Below are positions 45,278 to 55,596 of a stretch of DNA of 64,000 nucleotides, piece after piece. The stretch is taken from NCBI GenBank assembly GCA_040954595.2, contig CM082583.2, positions 4,588,001 through 4,652,000 on the forward strand, given 5' to 3'. Both the position numbers and the translations under genes were made by a program. The stretch comes from Balanoglossus misakiensis (taxonomy: Eukaryota; Hemichordata). Position 1 is the first letter of the stretch; each line of letters opens with the position of its first letter. The notes under the pieces were generated by a model. It worked only from the letters and a program-made list of their open reading frames with translations, was not told the origin of the DNA and ran no database searches.

Positions 45278-45370
45278 GCGTGTGTGTATACAAGTCTGTC
45301 TGTCTATATGGTTCTTATTTTCTATCTTTCATTTCAACAGATAATTATTGTGAAACAATAAAAACACAGT

Positions 45371-46485
45371 ATGGCCTTCAGCTATGACGTCAGCTCACAT
45401 GCGGGTTACGTTCAAGAGACCCACGTGAGAGAGTGTTTCCCGGGCAACGCGCAGCCTCTGTATCTGCACAACAACCGTCCGAATTTGCCAACGCATGAAG
45501 CAGATGGTTATCTACCATTTTGCGGGTGAGTCAAAGAATCCAAAAGTAAGATATAATGTCGCCTACCTTTCCCAAGAGGATTTGGTGTTCCTTACGCGAC
45601 TGGCCTTCTCTCAAAACATAATACAATAATTCCGCTGCAGGACTGAAGAAAAAAATGTTTTGAAATTAAGAAGAGGATCGCAAAAAAACAGTGCCTCTTT
45701 TCTGTTTCATCGTATAGAAGCTTAAACAATTCCGCAAAATCATTCGTTTCTGTGTTCCCTGGACAGAACATTTTGTGTGGCCCGCAAGAAACGCATCCCC
45801 CGAGTCTTGGTATGACAACCAACCAATTGGTAATTTTCATATTTTTAATATTTTAATGTCAAACACGTAACATTTACGTACATGTATTTCTGGCCCATTC
45901 CAGCTATGGATGCAAAGGGGAGGGGGGGGGGGCATTTGTCTAGAAACAATTGTAGTGACAAACATGAACGGAACACGAACCACTCCTTAATCTAAACCTC
46001 CAAGACTTTCGCGAACGTCCGTCGAGATCGGGTGAACGGCACTCACCCACCCGGCCGTATGGTTGACCCCCCCCGGGGGGGGGGGGGGTTCCGCTGTGCT
46101 GAAGTATCTCACCATTCCATTCCCATCGTATACTTTCACTTTGTATAGGAGCCCGTGTTATGAAATGTCGCCCTGGCAAGGGTCTTGGCAAGGGTCGTTC
46201 GGCACCTCGGGCTACCGGACAGCCAGCCCGCTGCATCTGCTTGATCCATCGGATTCGTTGATGTCCAACACTACTCCCCGTTGCCCGGTCTTCTACGGGC
46301 GCCCACAGCAAGAGGTGTCGGACTACTCTGCCAGCAAACACCCAGAACAGTTTCACCAACAACATGGATTGGTAGGAGTGACGCGCCTCACTTGTAATAG
46401 ACCATTTTCCGAACTCCACGAGACCATGCAACATACATACATACATACATACATACATACATACATACATACATACATACATACA

Positions 46486-46517
<32 letters not shown>

Positions 46518-48410
46518 CAAGACATACATTACATACAAGACATACATACAGACGCCAAACGATTCCACAAGCTCCCATTGTTATTATTAAATTTCAGAAT
46601 ATCTATCCAAACGACTTCATAACCATGACAACGTTCAAAGTGAAGCTCTATTAGGATTGATAACACGCTTATCGTTCAACAAGTATTTAATAACTTGGTT
46701 AAAACGCCATGTAGTGGGAGATGCAATGCAAAAGTCAAAGCAAGTCATGTGATAGATTGTCTGGAAATTTTTGTTGGTTTTGTAACCGAAAACTTTGATG
46801 TTTTTTTTTTCCAGTTTGTAAAAAACGACAGTAGTTCTTGCGAAGAAAACTACGGCAACGTATGTGTTGACCAAGGCCTGTCCGTGGGTAGTCATCGACA
46901 GCACGGCCATGGCAGTAAGAGTCACCCAGAACAACTCAATCAGCCAAGTCGACCAGAGGATGCTGTATTCGACAACGTATCGGACGTTCAAGAGCAGGGC
47001 TATAGCGGAGTGACGAGCTTGATTGAGCGCTCTTTTCTCTTTCGCACCCACGACAGCAGCTTTCCCGGGAGATCTTTAAGGTGACGCCAAAGTCCGCCTC
47101 GTTCAACACGTTTGTTTCTGTGAGACGTCCCGACTGCGTGCATACTGTACACATAAGGGGCAGTGGATAATTGAAGCACGCTCGCGACCAACACAACAAA
47201 TTGCGTTCCACCCCAAAATTTACCCGCGCACTCGACCCCTCAGCTAACATGGCGAAGTATGCATTAAACTGTGACTTACTGGCACCCCCCCCCCCAACAG
47301 AGACATCATTTGCTTCAACCTAACCAAAATGATGCAGAAATAAAAGTGTGTTCATAAAGTTGTGATATTGACCATGCGCATGTCATGTTTAAGTTATCCC
47401 CACGCCTGAAACAAGAATTCACTGGTTCAATCCTGATAACTCTCTCTCTCTCTCACATGTAGACGGACTAGTATCTCTCACGATGCCATGCAACACGCAC
47501 AAGAAAACAGGTGTCACATATGTGAGAAGACGTTTGCCCGACATACCACGTTTTTGTCGCATCTGCGGGTCCACTCAAAGGAACGACCTTACCACTGCAA
47601 GACATGCGGCAAGAACTTTACCCAGGCCAACATTCTAGTGTCTCACATCCGCACTCACAGTGGCGAGAGACCGTTCCGGTGTACCATGTGTGACCGTTGC
47701 TTCTCTCAGGTAAACATTGTACGTCGATGTTCCCGGCCCTTCTCTCAACGATGCTCGGATAAACGTTTGACGGGAAAAAAGGAATGCGCATTTACATTTA
47801 TTCAGCCAACTGCTGCCTTCAGAATAGTCTGTGCCTTTCTCTAAACAGCGATGCCTATCCAAGACACTGCCAGTTCATTGTCACCCACGTCAAAATCTTA
47901 GTCCTTGCCACCCCCCGCCCCCCCCCCCAAGTGGTGTCTCCTCTCTGACAGTTGATGGCAGGTGCGCAATATACATTGAGGATATTCTGCTTTCTGACGG
48001 TGTGGACATTTTTGAGCTGTCCTGATCAACTAGTATAATTATTACACATGCAAAGAGCATTTGTCCGCGAACCTATCTATCGAGCATCCACCACTACGCC
48101 CGTCACTGACGGGATACATTCACTCATTGTGTATTCACCGTAAACAGATGATGAAAAGAGAAATTCTAATCGTTTTATTTTTGCTCTGTTGTTTTTATTT
48201 CAGCGATCATCGCTAGTCAGCCATAGGCGCACTCACACCGGCGATCGTCCATATCAGTGCGACATCTGCCAAAACAAGTTTGCTGACAGCTCGACTTTGA
48301 CCAAACACCGGCGAGTGCATACGGGCGAGAAACCCTATGCTTGCAAGGTTTGCAACTGGCGGTTCTCGCAGTCAGGCAATCTGAAACGTCACATGAAGCT
48401 GCACATTTGA
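45371..48410 (+). CDS. Glass-like C2H2 zinc-finger transcription factor, complete, five exons, 365 aa
   Basis: Exons are 45371-45525, 46149-46371, 46815-47080, 47463-47709 and 48204-48410, all GT-AG with consistent phase (1,098 nt including the stop). The N-terminal 230 residues are a low-complexity Ser/His/Gln/Pro-rich region with no recognised domain. The C-terminus is an uninterrupted array of five C2H2 fingers (232-364) ending one residue before the stop. By my recollection of Drosophila Glass, finger count, terminal position, a linker of the SGERP type, and the near-identical DSSTLTKH in finger 4 and [12 protein letters not shown] in finger 5 all match. Glass drives photoreceptor differentiation in insects. 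It is a nuclear DNA-binding protein. Start choice: an in-frame TAA is four codons upstream. C2H2 identity is certain; orthology to Glass is likely but unproven. Confidence 0.85.
46431..46515. repeat. (CATA)n microsatellite
   Basis: About 20 tandem CATA units in intron 2 of the zinc-finger gene. They produce long spurious frames of His-Thr-Tyr-Ile and Met-Tyr-Val-Cys. Confidence 0.97.
47463..48410 (+). CDS. Zinc-finger exons 4-5: five tandem C2H2 fingers
   Basis: Finger starts (first Cys) are residues 232, 260, 288, 316 and 344, exactly 28 apart. Each has Cys-X2-Cys and His-X3-His spacing. Finger 3 is split by the intron between CDRCFSQ and RSSLVSH. Linkers are [21 protein letters not shown] and HTGEKPY, so the first is the least canonical. 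The intron is 47710-48203. The stop TGA is at 48408-48410. Confidence 0.96.
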
Positions 48411-49043
48411 CGTGTTCACACAGCCAACGTGCATACCCACAAGTCCTTGTAATGTTGGCTTCTAAACCGAACCCCCCCCCCCCCACGTTCTTCCTTAGAA
48501 GTTTATAGAGACTCTCTGACAGCCCCCCTCGTCGATCGCCGCCCGTGCAAGATGACTAGCATCGTCTGAACGAACGTGCAACCTCAACGGCCGAACGATG
48601 CTCGGCCTGGCGATGTCGGCGAGAGAACACTGCATTTTTCTGCCACATTGGTTCGTGTACTTGAGATTCACCTTTCTGTTTACAATATCGCAAATCCTAT
48701 CGTTGCAACAGTTCAACTGTCTAATAATTGTCTGTGATTGCAGACGCTGTGACCCCATGGTTTCATGCTTACATTAAGCAACGCAATCTATTACTGTAAC
48801 CATTGGCAAAAGATCCATTTCACTCCACAATGTTTAGCTCGCAGCAGATTCAAAAGGCTGTCGAATTCACAAAAAATCAATGTAAACAAGTTTCGCATAA
48901 CCCGTCTAATCACAGGGGCACAGAAATATGATATTTAGTGTATTGTTGTTCTTGTTATTGACGACGTGTTGTTTTGTTGTTGTTGTTGTTGTTGTCGTCG
49001 TCGTCGTAGGTTTCTGTTAAGCAAACACTTTTGACTGGTGTGG

Positions 49044-49180
49044 TGCCTCATCAGCCTCATTGCATTTCGTCTGCACAGTCTTTGATTGCACCACGTTGCT
49101 GACGTTAATTGCCCGTCATCTGAAAATTTGAACTGCACCTGATCGCGTCTGACGTCATTCAAATTGATATCTAAGAATAG
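49044..49180. repeat. Dispersed repeat (CATCTGAAAATTTGAA family), copy 1
   Basis: Shares with 56790-56945 the ordered landmarks ATCAGCCTCAT, TCGTCTGCACAGTCTTTG, TGCACCACGT, TTGCCCGTCATCTG, AAATTTGAA, GCGTCTGAC and TCAT. It is probably a dispersed element; no terminal repeats were identified. Confidence 0.75.
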
Positions 49181-49753
49181 GTACAGCTACACCGTAGTCA
49201 TGGATATCAGACCAGAAGCCATGGATACACTCCTTGATAACTATTCCTTATACACAACAAAAAGGGCGCGTCCATGTTTTTGAATGACCATGTGTAGGCG
49301 CACTTTTTTTCTGTGGTTGGCTGAACATGTACATGTATTTAAATTTTCCATGTTAACAGTTGATAAATTTGCGATGGAGCGAGTCTCTTTGTTTATGGAA
49401 TATGGAGCTCCAGGGCCTATGCTCTGTTTCATCCATCGCTCTTTTGATATGATTATCCCCTCTCATCGCTTTACTTGGTACGGCTTAAGGCACAAGGAAA
49501 TGAATCTAGCTCGGCGCGGCCTTCAGTTTTTTTTTTCTTCCTGCGAATACATCCCTAAAACATTTTAACCAGAGGTTTGCATGCGGAGCACTTCGTTCAA
49601 AATCAGTAAAGCTTACCATTTCCATCGCATGTATTCATTCATAACCACCCACACAGCGTGTGCACATTTCATACACAAGAATCGCTTTGTACACGAAAAG
49701 AGATCGGCCTGGGGGCTTTATTCTGGACAAGAGCACGGGTACACGAAATAAAA

Positions 49754-50134
49754 TTAAGGTAGATGACTATATACCCAGATACAGTGCATGGTTATCATAG
49801 AATGTCGAGAAAAAAGTGTTACATTAATATTGTCATTTTCTTGAAATCTTCACAAAAGGTGTCAAAAGAGGAGGATCATTAAATGAAATAAGAGAAAACA
49901 TTTTTTGATAGAGCTGTTCAGATATTTTCGCCATAGAAAAGCTATAGCCTTAGGAGTGCTGACTCAGCATTTTCAACAATATTTAAGACCCCCGTAACTG
50001 AAAAAGTAGCGTGGGAACACCCAGTTTACTCAATATTTTTTGTACTTAAAATTCATTGATGATATAATATATAAAATCAGGTAAATACATGTAACAATAT
50101 TCTAGTTTGTGAGTAGTGTAGTCATCTATTTTAA
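49754..50134. repeat. 381-bp TIR element with TTAAGGTAGATGACTA ends, copy 2
   Basis: The left end TTAAGGTAGATGACTA is complementary to the right end TAGTCATCTATTTTAA with two mismatches. The interior shares landmarks in reverse orientation with 27512-27830 (GAGTGCTGACTCAGCA, AATATTGTCATTTTC, ACACCCAGTTT). This copy defines the ends of the family. Confidence 0.75.
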
Positions 50135-51118
50135 GGCATTCCCACAACAGACGGGTGGTGAGACAGAACCCGGGCGGACAGAAATCACCCGCACTTAACT
50201 TGAACAGAGATGAAACCTCCTTTCAGGGAGCTGTTTTATCTAGAATATATAAGAGACTTATAAAATCATCAAGTTATTGGTCATTACATCTTAACTATTG
50301 CCTTTTGTGAATATTACATAAGTGCGCGGTTTATTCTGATGTAGAAATTACGAGGGAATCCCTCGGTCACATCGCATGCCACGAAATATATATTGTGCGT
50401 CAATTAAAAACCGCTATAAACACTGTTATTTTACATACATGCACCAACACTGTTAATAAAATTTAACTAAATATTGAACAAATGTGTATTTCGACAATAT
50501 CACAATCTAAGTAACTGAGAACCGGGCTAAATTTTAGGCCATATAATTTTGTGACATCGAATCAGAAACTAAATTTCCGCAATTTCGTTTAGAATATAGG
50601 CGTCGACCCAACAGAGTATAGCCTGCTGGCGGTGGGTTTTTACAGAACATTGTCAATTAAATTTACTCATATTTTATTTCATTTACATGTTTTCAAAATG
50701 GATACTGCCTTCAATTTCTGCTCTGGCCATTTTTATTCAGCTTGTCAACAACCTCATTTCGATGTTCCACTTTCCCCGACACATGGCCTGTGTATGGGCA
50801 TTAATTTTTTTCCGGTTGTAGAAAGAATAGCTGGATTTAACTTTATATGGAATAAAAACTATGAAAAGTAATAATAGCCAAAAAAATGACACGGTTACTG
50901 TCGCTTCTTTCGGGTCATAGAACGAAAATTGCGGCCTGCTGTTGGTATTCCTTCTCGTCCAAAAGTCAGACATCGTCCGCCCGCACGGGTCGTTGGCTCG
51001 ACCACAGTCTCCACCTTTTGGCGGGAGAAAATGAAAGCCGGACAATTGGATGTGTGAATTTTGTATAATTTCGGATACACCCGGTTCGACTTGGGCTCAC
51101 CCTGCAGACCCGTTTAAT

Positions 51119-52486
51119 TTACACGCTTGTGGCTGCAGTGTTCCAAGTAAATCGTTCTTCCAAGCCCAACGCCCCGGCGTCACGGTGGTTTTGGCCAGCG
51201 GCTGCCGACCCTTGGCCAGATTCATCACTCCCTCTTCCAGTCGACCCCACGCGCGTCCCCCAGGCTTCACGGTGGTTTGGGCCAGCGGCTGCCGACCCTT
51301 GGCCAGATTCATCACTCCCTCTTCCAGTCGACCCCACGCGCGTCGCCCAGGCTTCACGGTGGTTTTGGCCAGCGGCTGCCGACCCTTGGCCAGATTCATC
51401 ACTCCCTCTTCCAGTCGACCCCACGCGCGTCGCCCAGACTTCACGGCGACCCTCCGCGGTAGTAGATGGCAACGCTCCGGCCAGACGTAATCTGTGCTGG
51501 CGAGTGCGGCAAGTCAAAATTGCCAGAACGCCCCTGGAAAATTTGGGATTCCCACAAGCGTACAGCACCACGTTTATTGCCGTGTTTAAATACCCGCAAG
51601 TTAACGCAAATCGATGCCAGCCGTTGTGATCAGAGGCGTCGCAACCGTCATCAACAATTAATTTTATGTTCAATGGTAACCAACACAGGTAATAGGCGGC
51701 ACACAGAATGAACGAATTTTTGGCTACCTTTCTTATAGCTTTGTGCTGCCGAATCGCTCTGGCCTGGTCGTAAGTACTGTTGTTGTCATTACCAAGTGTC
51801 TCGACTGTATTTTTCAGTAGACGATGACGCGTCGTCAAGATAATGGCGGTATAAGAAAATGTGATGATGACAGAAGGCAGGAGAAACGCCAAAATAATCA
51901 CGTGATAAGGTGTGCCGAGAACGAAACAACTGTTTGTTCGAAAGTCATAGACGAAGGGAAATTTCTGCTTTGCGACTAGCCAGGGTGAAAAAATCAGGAT
52001 TGAAACAAGCCAGGCAAACACACATTGAAGCATAACTTGTTTCTTACTGAACCCTTTGGCCGATGAATTATGGACAGTTCGGATTCGCACGCAGCAGAAC
52101 AGAGCAAGCGCTGCTTGAGTATAGATCGAGGCGGCGGAAGGGATAACAGCGAAGGATGTATTCAAGTAGTGGCAGTTTTCTCTACCGAGCGGGAACTCGT
52201 TGGTGACGATTGACGCCACTAACACAGGCTCGTAGAATAGCGAGGTGACCAAATTTGCCAGTGCCAAGTTTCCGTAGAAAATTGTCACCGGTTGTTTGTC
52301 GAGAGAGCCCAGGCAGAAAAAGTAGATGAAGAGTAGCTTGAGTACGTTACCAAACGTGCCAACAGTCGAAATCAGGGAAGTGGCCGCGGCGTGCAAAGCG
52401 GGGATCCAGTGCGGAACGTCTGAATCTGGGAAACAAAATCCATCTGTTCCGACACTTGTTGCGTTGTCGTCACCAGCCATTTTCAT
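51119..52486 (-). CDS. Class A (rhodopsin-family) GPCR with a repetitive C-tail, intronless, 455 aa
   Basis: A single exon encodes seven hydrophobic segments. TM1 contains GNVLKLL. TM2 has NLALANLV, with Asn replacing the usual Asp. TM3 is preceded by the conserved Cys (ENCHYL) that should pair with the Cys in extracellular loop 2 (NSCFVL). The TM3 end reads CVRIRTV in place of DRY. TM6 keeps CWLP. TM7 ends NTAINVVLY in place of NPxxY. TM7 lacks the opsin retinal lysine. An N-terminal sequon (Asn8-Ala-Thr) suggests an extracellular N-terminus. The C-tail carries three 29-residue repeats (residues about 348-434) and then a short unique end. The ligand is unknown; distant resemblance to orphan or melatonin-like receptors is only a guess. 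Confidence 0.88.
   Translation of the reverse strand: MKMAGDDNATSVGTDGFCFPDSDVPHWIPALHAAATSLISTVGTFGNVLKLLFIYFFCLGSLDKQPVTIFYGNLALANLVTSLFYEPVLVASIVTNEFPLGRENCHYLNTSFAVIPSAASIYTQAALALFCCVRIRTVHNSSAKGFSKKQVMLQCVFAWLVSILIFSPWLVAKQKFPFVYDFRTNSCFVLGTPYHVIILAFLLPSVIITFSYTAIILTTRHRLLKNTVETLGNDNNSTYDQARAIRQHKAIRKVAKNSFILCAAYYLCWLPLNIKLIVDDGCDASDHNGWHRFALTCGYLNTAINVVLYACGNPKFSRGVLAILTCRTRQHRLRLAGALPSTTAEGRREVWATRVGSTGRGSDESGQGSAAAGQNHREAWATRVGSTGRGSDESGQGSAAAGPNHREAWGTRVGSTGRGSDESGQGSAAAGQNHRDAGALGLEERFTWNTAATSV
51185..51445. repeat. Three tandem 87-bp repeats in the GPCR C-tail
   Basis: CTTGGCCAGATTCATCACTC recurs at 51211, 51298 and 51385, exactly 87 bases apart, and the copies are nearly identical. 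The unit is 29 codons, so all six frames stay open through it; this explains the long plus-strand frames here. On the coding strand each unit reads TRVGSTGRGSDESGQGSAAA plus flanking residues. Confidence 0.95.
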
Positions 52487-53715
52487 TCGGAACAGCGATG
52501 GCGTAGTTACCCGTCCAGTTTTGCTGGAAGTCTTGATGGGCCTAGGTAGTCAATAAAGTGTTGTGCGCGCAAATTTATGAACAGAAAAATAATGATTTGC
52601 CCCAATAGGTCGAATTTCTGTTACTATGGATACCAAGGCCTACACAAAGAGGGTGTAGTGTGCAAAGGCGTCCGCAAGAAATTTCTTTTGTAGCATTTCT
52701 TTGACCTTTTTTATCCCTCGCTGAATGGAGTACACTATGATTGGCTGCATATAATATTTTCAGTGACATATACATGTACTTCTTTCTAGCTTGAAGCTAA
52801 CTATATGAGACACTGTAATCTTTCAGGAATCGGTAAAAAATACCCTTCTCAAAAGACCAACAACTTGCCAACGGCATTCCTGATTCCCATGCTAAAATAG
52901 ATACAGGTAAATTTCGCGCCCTGCCAGGGCCGTGCAAAGATTTGAGCACTTTAAAGACACGTATTTATTTATCCATGCAGGTAAAATCTGTCATGTTTAT
53001 ATATACTACAGACCATTTATAAGGAACACTATCAAAAACTATTGATAATTTTGCTTCGGTATAGGCCAATTACGTTTTCTCTCCTCTGAAGTTTGTGCAT
53101 AAGGAAAACAGGATGCTCCCATCCCAATTTTAAAAAATCAATCATAATGACATAGTGTTTTCTTTATATCATTTAATAAATTTTCTCCGTTTCCACAGAT
53201 ACCAAGCAATATTACATTTCCCAAACCATGGTACACCACGCTGCAAGGTTTCTTCGGGGTCACATGCCCTGATGTACTTTGAAGAAATCTGCCATATTGT
53301 ATTTTTGGCTCAAAGCACCTTCTCAGCTCAGCTGAGACTGTTTGTTTTCTATCCATAGGCGTAAATGTTCCTTGAGTCGTTTGAGATTTGTTTGACATGG
53401 TAACGAAAACTATAATGACAAATTACTATAAAATTAAAAAAAAAGCCTTCTTCCCATGCAAAGAGACTGAAATGCGTAAACAATATAATTGCCGGCTGTA
53501 ATGACGCACACTGCACACGGCACCGGTTCTTACATGTAATTTCCTTCTTTGGGTTTACATATTTTTGCGCGATGGAAATAAGCCCACTGGGTCTCATTTA
53601 GTCCGGCAGTAACACGGTAATTGTAGCTCTTGCAAAGGGTCGTATAAAAAATCTCGAAATCAATAGTCAGTCATGTAATAATTCAGAGAAAGAGAGACAG
53701 AGAGAGACAGAGAGG

Positions 53716-53719
<4 letters not shown>

Positions 53720-53762
<43 letters not shown>
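53720..53762. repeat. (AG)n microsatellite
   Basis: An uninterrupted run of about 20 AG units, with imperfect AGAC/GAGA flanks from about 53689. Confidence 0.96.
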
Positions 53763-53765
<3 letters not shown>

Positions 53766-54126
53766 AAACAGACAAGACACAGAGAGAGGAGTCATATTTT
53801 GTAAGGCACATAACCTCCATCAATTGTAACATTAACACACATGCAGTCGCTGTTGCAAAAGTAAGACCCAGAATGTGTCATTTCGCTGTAAACGCAGTCA
53901 CTACGCCCATATTCTGCGCCGCATTTTAGAGATAGTGATTTCATAAGATTGAACTTTATACCAGAGACCTGCACGTTTCCAGTACGGTTTATCACGCTAT
54001 CTACTGTATGTTCATAATATCTCTAATGGTATGAGAGAAATCGGTGTGGGGGCGCTGTGACCTGAACACGGCGCTTGTCTTATACTAGTATATATTTGTA
54101 CATGTACATACTAGTATACTCCAAAG

Positions 54127-54182
54127 CAATCTGATTAAAATCAGATGAAGGGTACGGCGACGTCTTTTACTTACGCGGTACT
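54127..54182. repeat. Short dispersed repeat with an ATCTGATT palindrome, copy 2
   Basis: Partner of 6997-7055: CAATCTGATTAAAATCAGATG, then GGTACGG and CGACGTCTTTTACTTACGCG. Differences are a few substitutions and a 4-base gap. Confidence 0.75.
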
Positions 54183-55596
54183 TTTTTTATGATGTCGCCT
54201 CACCCAAAGAATACCGTACCGTTCGTTTTTTTACGGCTGGGGGGGGGGGGGGGGCAAGTGTGTGTCATCGGTTTTCAAAATCAGGCACCCCCCTCTTCAC
54301 CCAGGACCAATAAAATGATGACCCCACCCCCTTGACAGGCAAAAAAATATGATGACCCCCCGAAAACATTACAAAACTACTTGTGGAGGAAAAAAAGCTT
54401 GTTTCAAGGAGCGTGCTCGTATGTCCTGATCTTATGTACACTGTATGCAATAAAGGGAAAGAGGCTCCCCACACCTCAATTATAAATTTGTAATTGAGGT
54501 GTATAATAGTATAGTGTTGCAATAAAGAAAGCAATGAATAAATTAAAATGACAGGTCAATATAGCTGTGGGCAGAATTAATCGAACAAGAAGTGAAGGGG
54601 AACACCCCCTCCCACACGAGAAAATTTTGTAAAATACGGAGCTCAAAGTTGCATTTTAATTAACTCAAAAGCCAATTAACTCAATGTTGGGGAGGACAAA
54701 TTTGACTTTTGCCACTCAAAGTAAGTATCGGTGGGGGTGGGGGTGGGGTGGGCAAGTGCTATGCCCCGGTACACTAGATGTGGCGAAGAATGAAGGGGTG
54801 GGTGTGGGAGCATTTGGACATTTCCTGCGTTCCAATGTTTAGATTTTTTCGGATGAAAAGTCGATTCAGGCGGCAAATACCCATACACTAGGTTGGGATT
54901 ACCTCCCGCCTCGATGATGCCGTTACAAATACGAACGTATACAGTCCAAGGGAGTCGTTTGCCGTATACTTGTTCAAATGAAAAGTACGCGATAATCGTC
55001 TCTCAGCAAAAAAAAGTCGCCGCGCAATTACATGTACCATCCCCAGGTACATGTAGACACGCAATTTTTAATTTTATGTATATATGGGACCCATAGACTT
55101 TTTCAGTGGCAAGTCTTTCGCAAATTTTAATTGTATGTATATATGGGACCCATAGACCAAACAGAGAGAGATACATGTACTTTCACGTGTTGATATTTCG
55201 AAATGCGGTGACTAACCCACACGAGGCTCGATAGTTATTATTAAAAGAGGGCGGGCATACATCACGAATAATAACGGATTGCCTAATAATGCCAGATTGC
55301 GACATACATTTTATAGCTGACTGTGGTATTTATCACAAACCATTATTCTAAAAATAGTAGTTCCAAAAATACACTTTTCTTCCTATTCAGAGAAAGTTCG
55401 GATGATTCACTGAATTACGCACAGAGTGACGCGGGTCTATAGTTCATTGGTATGTACAATTTTCTGTGTCATCAAAAACTATGCAAATATCATGCAAATT
55501 TTAACCTCGTGACTCCGCTCATGCGCACTCAGTCCATCTCTTCGCAGGGATAAGTTTACATAGAATCAGTGTTTTTGTGCGCGAAATTCTCGGTTT

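Larger units (their letters stand above)
42501..45370. other. Intergenic region between DUOX and the zinc-finger gene, repeat-rich
   Basis: No gene recognised. It contains a short direct repeat (AGCGCAAAAAGGGCCC to GTGTAATGCTTGTGCATAAATG, at about 42714-42772 and 42865-42912), a pair of 210-bp direct repeats (43667 and 44264), and a CTGT microsatellite. A segment near 42915-42965 (GGACCAAACTAAGTTTGAAAGTAAAATCATGAAA in part) resembles 3062-3105. Promoter elements of the zinc-finger gene should lie at its right end, but none is distinctive. Confidence 0.6.
48411..51118. other. Intergenic region between the zinc-finger gene and the GPCR gene
   Basis: No gene recognised. It contains the zinc-finger 3' UTR, a run of GTT/GTC trinucleotides at 48968-49008, a dispersed repeat at about 49044-49180 and a TIR element at 49754-50134. 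Small open frames such as 49284-49568 and 50632-50871 show no family motif. Confidence 0.6.
52487..55596. other. Intergenic region between the GPCR and NEDD4-type genes
   Basis: No gene recognised. It should contain the promoters of both flanking genes. It holds a fragment of the AT-rich repeat family near 53140-53195, a GA microsatellite, a short dispersed repeat (54127-54182), poly-G at 54240, and a partial tandem duplication with the sequence TGTATATATGGGACCCATAGAC at about 55075-55100 and 55134-55160. Confidence 0.6.

Noticed and set aside
46063-46590. Long frames of repeated His-Thr-Tyr-Ile or Met-Tyr-Val-Cys
   Set aside because: They come from the CATA microsatellite; the plus-strand frame only partly overlaps the real zinc-finger exon in another frame.
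51050-51629. Plus-strand frames of 146 and 166 residues opposite the GPCR tail
   Set aside because: The 87-bp repeat is a multiple of three, so all frames stay open; only the minus strand continues into a seven-helix receptor.
51119-52486. Idea that the GPCR is an opsin, given the nearby Glass-like gene
   Set aside because: There is no lysine in TM7 at the retinal position and the DRY and NPxxY signatures are absent.
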